Notes under the pieces: generated by a model | Databases searched by the model: none | The model's input: the letters and a program-made list of their open reading frames with translations, nothing else | What the model was told of the DNA's origin: nothing | Shown here: positions 60,053 to 64,000 of the stretch, in pieces | Layout of the letters: each line of letters opens with the position of its first letter | Position numbering within the stretch: position 1 is the stretch's first letter | Assembly: GCA_964543905.1 (NCBI GenBank) | Contig: CAZIZO010000007.1 | Coordinates: 62,001-126,000, forward strand | DNA from: GCA-016699835 sp964543905 | GTDB lineage: Bacteria > Planctomycetota > Phycisphaerae > Phycisphaerales > UBA1924 | Length of the DNA: 64,000 nt | Reading direction: 5' to 3' | Translations under genes and position numbers: made by a program

Positions 60053-62767
60053 ATGGCGAACACCGAGGCCACAAGTGCACAGTCGAAAGCGGCCCCCCCG
60101 CCGAGCGAGGGCGGCGGCGCTCGGGCATCGTGGCGGGACGCATGGCCGATCCCAGCGATGGGGCTTGGGCTGGTCGGGTTGATCGGAGCGGCGGTCGTCG
60201 CGTTCAAGCGGGCGCCCGAGGCGGATCACAACCCGCTCTTCCACGCGGCGGAGCGATTGATCGCGTCGGAGAAGTACGGCGAGGCGATCGCGGCCTTGAA
60301 TGCGGAAGTCCTTCCGGTGTATGCGAAGGGGAAACTGGACGCCGATCAGACGCGGCGCTTTCACCTGATGCTCGCGAGGTCGATCGCGCTCGGACAGCGC
60401 GCCTTGGGCATCAATCGCGAGGAAAACAACCAGGCGATCGTGGAGCGATTCAAGCAAGCCGAGCGCCATCACGCGGAACTCGAGCCCAACGACGTCCGTC
60501 TGCTGTGCGAGGCGTTGATCGATCTGGGAGAGATCGACGAGGCCCGCGAGCGTACGGATGCGCTGCCGGATGAGTTTCGCGAGGTTCGGATCGAGTTGTA
60601 CCGGGGGATGGTCGACAAGGTGCGATCGGGCCCCGTGCCCGACGACGCGATGGCGCTCGTGCTGATCACCAAGTTGACCGGGGATCCGGAACTTCCGGGG
60701 GAAGCACGCGCGTGGGCGATCACGCGGCAGGTCGAGATTCTGCTGGCGCAGGGCTACGCGGATGAGGCGATCAGCAAGGCGCTCCGCGCCTTGCCGACGA
60801 TGCACGACGTCGACGCGCGTGCGAGGGGCGAGTTGTTTGGGCTGCTTGGTCGGGCGTACCTGAAGACGGGCGCGACGGACGAGGCGATGAAGCACTTGGT
60901 GCGGGCGAGGGAGATGTTGGGCGAAGAAGACCCGCTCGCGGCCGAGGTCTTGCTCGCCTTGGGGAAGATCGAGTTCAACCGAGACAAGGCCGCCGCCGGC
61001 GAGTTGTTTGAAGAGGTGGTGACGAAGTTTCCCGAGTCGAGCCAGTCCATGGGGGCGCTGCTGGGCCTGGCGGAAGTACATGCCTGGCTCGGCAACAGCG
61101 AGGGCGATCTGGAGGTGCCGATCCCCGAGCCTGGGGCTGCTCATTCGGAATCCGAAGCCGGGCTGGGGGAAGTGGGCGTGACACCGGCTTCCACCCCGAG
61201 CGAGGTGCCAACGCCGTCGTCCCACGGCATGGATGACGGATCGAAGGGCTCCGCGGGGCCTGATATCCGGGAGTTTCGTTCGCATCGGGATGAGGCGATC
61301 ACGCGGTATGCCCAACTGGTCGAGCGTTTGCGATCGGGGGAACGGCATCGCGAGGTGACGGCGGACGTGGTCGGTGCCAGCATCATGTCCAACTTCAAGG
61401 ATCGATACGACGCGGGGGACCTCGACACCGCGCTGCGGTACGCGACGCTCGCGGAGCAACTCTTCGGGACGGATGAGGCTCCCGCCTCGGTGATGTACGC
61501 GCTCGCGGAAGTCAATCGGGACCTGGGAAATCGAATCCTCGGCGAAAAGGCGAAGAGCAGCAGTGAGGGCGTCGCGCTGACCTTGGCGAAGGCCGACCCG
61601 GCCACGCAGGCGATGGCCAAGCGGCACTTCATCGAGGCCGGTCGATACTTCCGCCTGCACGCGGACAAGGTCGTCTTGACGGACAACGCGGGGCACGGGA
61701 ACTCGGTGTGGGCGGCGGCGCAGATGTACGACCGGGCGGGAGACCTGGAAGAGGCTCTGAGAGCATTCCAGGATTTCGTACAGGGATTTCCCAGCGATCC
61801 GCGGCTGCCCGAAGCGACGTTCCACCTGGCCCAGACCCATCTTGCGCGTGGCGAGGTTGATGCGGCGATTCGCATCTATGAGGAACTTATTTCCGAGCGA
61901 GGCACCTCGCGTGCGGCGGGTCCGTTTTCAGACAAGAGTTATGTTCCTCTCGCTCGCGCCCTGCTCTCGGACAGCGATCCGGGCAATGACACTCGCGCCG
62001 AGGAGATGCTCCTGATTGTCCTGAGCGGGACGGTCGGCGGGCCTTCGACGCCCATGTACCGGGAAGCGTTGGCCGAGTACGCGGACCTCTGCTATCGCGC
62101 CAAGCGGTTCGATGAGGCGGTGGCCAAACTCGACGAACTGATCGCTCGCTACGCCGAGCACTCCGAGAACGAGGACGAGCGGGCCGAGATCGGGACGGAG
62201 ACGTATTTCAAACTCGCGGACGCGCATCGCCTCGCCGCCAAGTCGATCGACGCCTCGCTGGCGAAGGGGGGCATGCCCGACAGCGATCGCAAGCGATTGG
62301 AGGACGAGCGCGCGCAGCACCTTCGCCAGGGGATCGAGCAGTTTGAGCAGGTTCGGCAGATGATCCTGGCGAAGCCGAGGCGAACGAAGTTGGACTCGAT
62401 CCAACTTCGAAACGCGCACTACTACCTCGGCGATTGCGCCTTTGAACTGGGTGACTATGACGGCGCGATTCGTCACTACGATACGGCCCGAGAGCGATAT
62501 CCGACCGATCCGGCCTCGCTCGTCGCGATGACGCAGATCGTCAACGCCCATCTTCGCCGGGGCGAGGTTGCCAAGGCGATCACGGCGAACGAGCGAGCCC
62601 GCCGATTCTTTCAGAGTCTTCCCGATGTGGCGTGGGATGATCCCAGCCTTCCGATGGGGCGAGCGGAGTGGGAGCGGTGGCTCGACGCCACCGCGGAACT
62701 CGCCAAGGGCATGTTGGCCGGCGGGGCGAAGAAGGGTGAACTCAACGCGAACGCGGGTGAGCGATAG
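60053..62767 (+). CDS. TPR-repeat membrane-anchored protein
   Basis: 904 residues. One membrane segment near residues 35-52 ('MGLGLVGLIGAAVVAF') follows a short cytoplasmic leader. The rest is helical with many tetratricopeptide-like repeats, e.g. 'AERLIASEKYGEAIAALNAE', 'LLGRAYLKTGATDEAMKHLV', 'AAQMYDRAGDLEEALRAF', 'LAQTHLARGEVDAAIRIYEEL' and 'LGDCAFELGDYDGAIRHYDTA' (each shown in part). A Pro/Ser/Glu linker at about 350-395 splits the array. TPRs hold protein complexes together; a role in envelope assembly is an inference from position only. It lies 49 bp before the FlgN-like gene. Confidence 0.8.
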   Translation: MANTEATSAQSKAAPPPSEGGGARASWRDAWPIPAMGLGLVGLIGAAVVAFKRAPEADHNPLFHAAERLIASEKYGEAIAALNAEVLPVYAKGKLDADQTRRFHLMLARSIALGQRALGINREENNQAIVERFKQAERHHAELEPNDVRLLCEALIDLGEIDEARERTDALPDEFREVRIELYRGMVDKVRSGPVPDDAMALVLITKLTGDPELPGEARAWAITRQVEILLAQGYADEAISKALRALPTMHDVDARARGELFGLLGRAYLKTGATDEAMKHLVRAREMLGEEDPLAAEVLLALGKIEFNRDKAAAGELFEEVVTKFPESSQSMGALLGLAEVHAWLGNSEGDLEVPIPEPGAAHSESEAGLGEVGVTPASTPSEVPTPSSHGMDDGSKGSAGPDIREFRSHRDEAITRYAQLVERLRSGERHREVTADVVGASIMSNFKDRYDAGDLDTALRYATLAEQLFGTDEAPASVMYALAEVNRDLGNRILGEKAKSSSEGVALTLAKADPATQAMAKRHFIEAGRYFRLHADKVVLTDNAGHGNSVWAAAQMYDRAGDLEEALRAFQDFVQGFPSDPRLPEATFHLAQTHLARGEVDAAIRIYEELISERGTSRAAGPFSDKSYVPLARALLSDSDPGNDTRAEEMLLIVLSGTVGGPSTPMYREALAEYADLCYRAKRFDEAVAKLDELIARYAEHSENEDERAEIGTETYFKLADAHRLAAKSIDASLAKGGMPDSDRKRLEDERAQHLRQGIEQFEQVRQMILAKPRRTKLDSIQLRNAHYYLGDCAFELGDYDGAIRHYDTARERYPTDPASLVAMTQIVNAHLRRGEVAKAITANERARRFFQSLPDVAWDDPSLPMGRAEWERWLDATAELAKGMLAGGAKKGELNANAGER

Positions 62768-62816
62768 GACGAGGCGAACGATCGAATCGCGGCGGAGCCG
62801 CGCACGGAGGTCACGG

Positions 62817-63287
62817 ATGGCCGTTGGTCCACATCACGAACACGCATCGACCATCGACGAACTGCACGCGCTCGTGCGCCAAGAGTTGGCGTTGCTCGGT
62901 CAGGTTGATGCCCTCAGCCAGCGCCAAGGCACGCTGGTGCAGCACGACGATCCCTCGGCCTTGCTAGGGGTTCTGCACGAACGGCAAGGGCTGATCGAGC
63001 AGACCGTCCACATCGCGCACGAAGTGGCACGACTTCACGAATCATGCCGCGTGTCGGGGGGGGCCTCGGGCGAGCGATGGCGTGCGGTTCAGCGTGACAT
63101 GACGTCGGTCGCGGAGTTGGCCGAGCGCATCACGCAGCGTGATCGCTTGGATGCCGAGCACATGGCACGAAAACGGGATGAATGCGTTGGGGGCATGACG
63201 CACATCGACAAAGGGCGAGGCGCCTCGGCGGCCTATGGCGAATCGCGACTTCCCACCAACCCAAAGTACCAGGACCGAAAAGGATGA
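62817..63287 (+). CDS. FlgN-like flagellar chaperone
   Basis: 156 residues from the ATG at 62817, which has GGAGG 6 bases upstream. The protein is mostly helical, with a long N-terminal coiled region ('IDELHALVRQELALLGQ', then 'LLGVLHERQGLIEQTVHIAHEV' in part) that matches the FlgN/FliS-type layout of small flagellar export chaperones. FlgN keeps the hook-filament junction proteins unfolded. Similarity is moderate and based on length, helices and neighbours. Its stop codon overlaps the start of the following histidine kinase by 4 bases (ATGA), so the two are likely coupled. No other flagellar gene lies in the window. Confidence 0.55.
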   Translation: MAVGPHHEHASTIDELHALVRQELALLGQVDALSQRQGTLVQHDDPSALLGVLHERQGLIEQTVHIAHEVARLHESCRVSGGASGERWRAVQRDMTSVAELAERITQRDRLDAEHMARKRDECVGGMTHIDKGRGASAAYGESRLPTNPKYQDRKG

Positions 63288-64000
63288 TGGACAACAGCAC
63301 CAGCGCACCGCTGCCCAATGGGGACAGCGTCTCCGGCTCGGTCGAATCGGTCATGACGCCGAGCGAGTTGGGCGAGATCATCGCGGCGTTCAACGACGTC
63401 ACGCTCAAGTTGGAGCGATCGCACGAGCAGTTGCGATCGGAGGTTGCACGTCTCCAAGACGCGTTGAGCGAGGCCAACGTCCAGGTCGAGCGCTCGAGGC
63501 GGTTGGCCGCCCTAGGAGAGATGGCGGCGGGCATCGCGCACGAGGTTCGCAATCCACTGGGTTCCATCCGTCTCTACGCCCGGATGCTCGAGCAGGACCT
63601 TGCGGATCGCGAGGGCGAGCGACAGATGGCGAGCAAGATCGCGCGTGCGACGGGCGCCATCGAGGCGATCGTGGGCGACGTGCTCACGTTCGCGAAGGAG
63701 TTCAAACTCCAGCGATTCGAGGTGAACTCCCGGGACGCGCTCGAACGGGCGATTGAGGCCTGCCGATCGGCGGACGCCACGGGATGGGACGGGATCCAGG
63801 TCGTCCTGAACTCCGCGTGCCATGCCTCGTTCGAAGGCGATCCCGGGCTGGTGCAGCAGGCGCTCGTGAATGTGATCCGCAACGCGCACGAGGCGATGGT
63901 GGAGTCGGGCTCGAAGTTCCGCGTCCTCCGCCTGGGCACCGAGCAACGGGTGCGGAACGGGCAGCCCGAGGCGGTGATCCGAGTTCAGGACTCCGGCCCC
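63284..64000 (+). CDS. Sensor histidine kinase, N-terminal part (cut by window edge)
   Basis: 239 residues are visible and the frame continues past the window. A short N-terminal leader (residues 1-40) has no membrane segment, and a coiled stretch 'HEQLRSEVARLQDALSEAN' leads to the dimerisation helix. The phosphorylated histidine is His86 in 'MAAGIAHEVRNPLGSIR', and the N-box is 'ALVNVIRNAHEAM' (Asn200). 'VIRVQDSGP' begins the G1 box. The absence of a transmembrane segment fits a cytoplasmic kinase of the FlgS/AtoS type that controls flagellar genes through a sigma54 activator, and the FlgN-like gene upstream supports this, though the partner regulator would lie beyond the window. Confidence 0.88.
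   Translation, partial: MMDNSTSAPLPNGDSVSGSVESVMTPSELGEIIAAFNDVTLKLERSHEQLRSEVARLQDALSEANVQVERSRRLAALGEMAAGIAHEVRNPLGSIRLYARMLEQDLADREGERQMASKIARATGAIEAIVGDVLTFAKEFKLQRFEVNSRDALERAIEACRSADATGWDGIQVVLNSACHASFEGDPGLVQQALVNVIRNAHEAMVESGSKFRVLRLGTEQRVRNGQPEAVIRVQDSGP

Noticed and set aside
59930..61840. 636-codon minus-strand frame opposite the TPR gene
   Set aside because: The Arg/His/Gln-rich product has no domain pattern, and the plus-strand frame shows regular TPR helices.
1..64000. CRISPR array, prophage or insertion sequence
   Set aside because: I saw no regularly spaced repeats, integrase, transposase or terminal inverted repeats. The paired dockerin units are repeats inside genes.

Overview
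The window is high-GC, gene-dense bacterial DNA that most resembles a planctomycete of the class Phycisphaerae. Three secreted proteins end in paired 'DVDDGSGTGT...DGGVTIDDLLYYL' repeats with a final Gly-Cys or Cys, the arrangement usually named GC-type dockerin in Phycisphaerales, and a fourth carries a PEP-CTERM-like tail. Genes for lipid A and heptose synthesis (lpxI, hldE), a PduO-type adenosyltransferase, lipoproteins and a FlgN-like/histidine kinase pair fit a Gram-negative-type, flagellated cell. I see no insertion sequence, prophage, CRISPR array or rRNA. One tRNA gene (Leu, anticodon CAG) is present.

Layout. 0-4.7 kb: the start of a SpoIID-like lipoprotein (cut by the window edge), a small lipoprotein, dprA and lexA, with two apparently non-coding gaps of more than 800 bp. 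4.7-9.8 kb: map, then murD coupled by a GTGA overlap to a YdjY-domain lipoprotein, divergent from guaB. 10-13.3 kb: two tandem paralogous secreted proteins with different C-terminal sorting signals, then a tyrosine phenol-lyase. 13.4-22 kb (minus strand): an EEP-family hydrolase, an AddA/AddB-type helicase-nuclease pair, and an ECF-like sigma factor with its anti-sigma partner. 22.7-34.4 kb: a BNR sialidase, a deoxyhypusine-synthase-family enzyme, a DNA methyltransferase, a single-chain fungal-type homoaconitase, two membrane proteins, an exported phosphoesterase, a PLP aminotransferase and a glycogen debranching enzyme. 34.5-43.8 kb: a DoxX-like protein, two GC-type dockerin proteins, an EamA transporter, a class III aminotransferase, and a LolCDE-like ABC permease/ATPase pair in which the ATPase carries a zinc-ribbon-like insert. 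43.8-55.9 kb: ribD, an RNase HII-like protein, tRNA-Leu, recJ, an adenosyltransferase, a SpoIIE-type phosphatase, hldE, an ASCH protein, an MDR dehydrogenase, a small secreted protein and lpxI. 56-64 kb (plus strand): a run of small conserved proteins, a lipoprotein, an RDD protein, a TPR protein, a FlgN-like protein and a sensor kinase that runs off the window.

Themes. DNA repair and uptake genes recur (dprA, lexA, addAB-like, recJ, RNase HII-like). Lysine- and polyamine-related chemistry is suggested by the homoaconitase, the lysine-6-transaminase-like enzyme and the deoxyhypusine-synthase-family enzyme, although they are not in one operon. The least ordinary observations are the zinc-ribbon insertion in the ABC ATPase, the paralogue pair with swapped sorting tails, the fungal-type homoaconitase, and an RNase HII-like protein whose GRG motif reads GYG.
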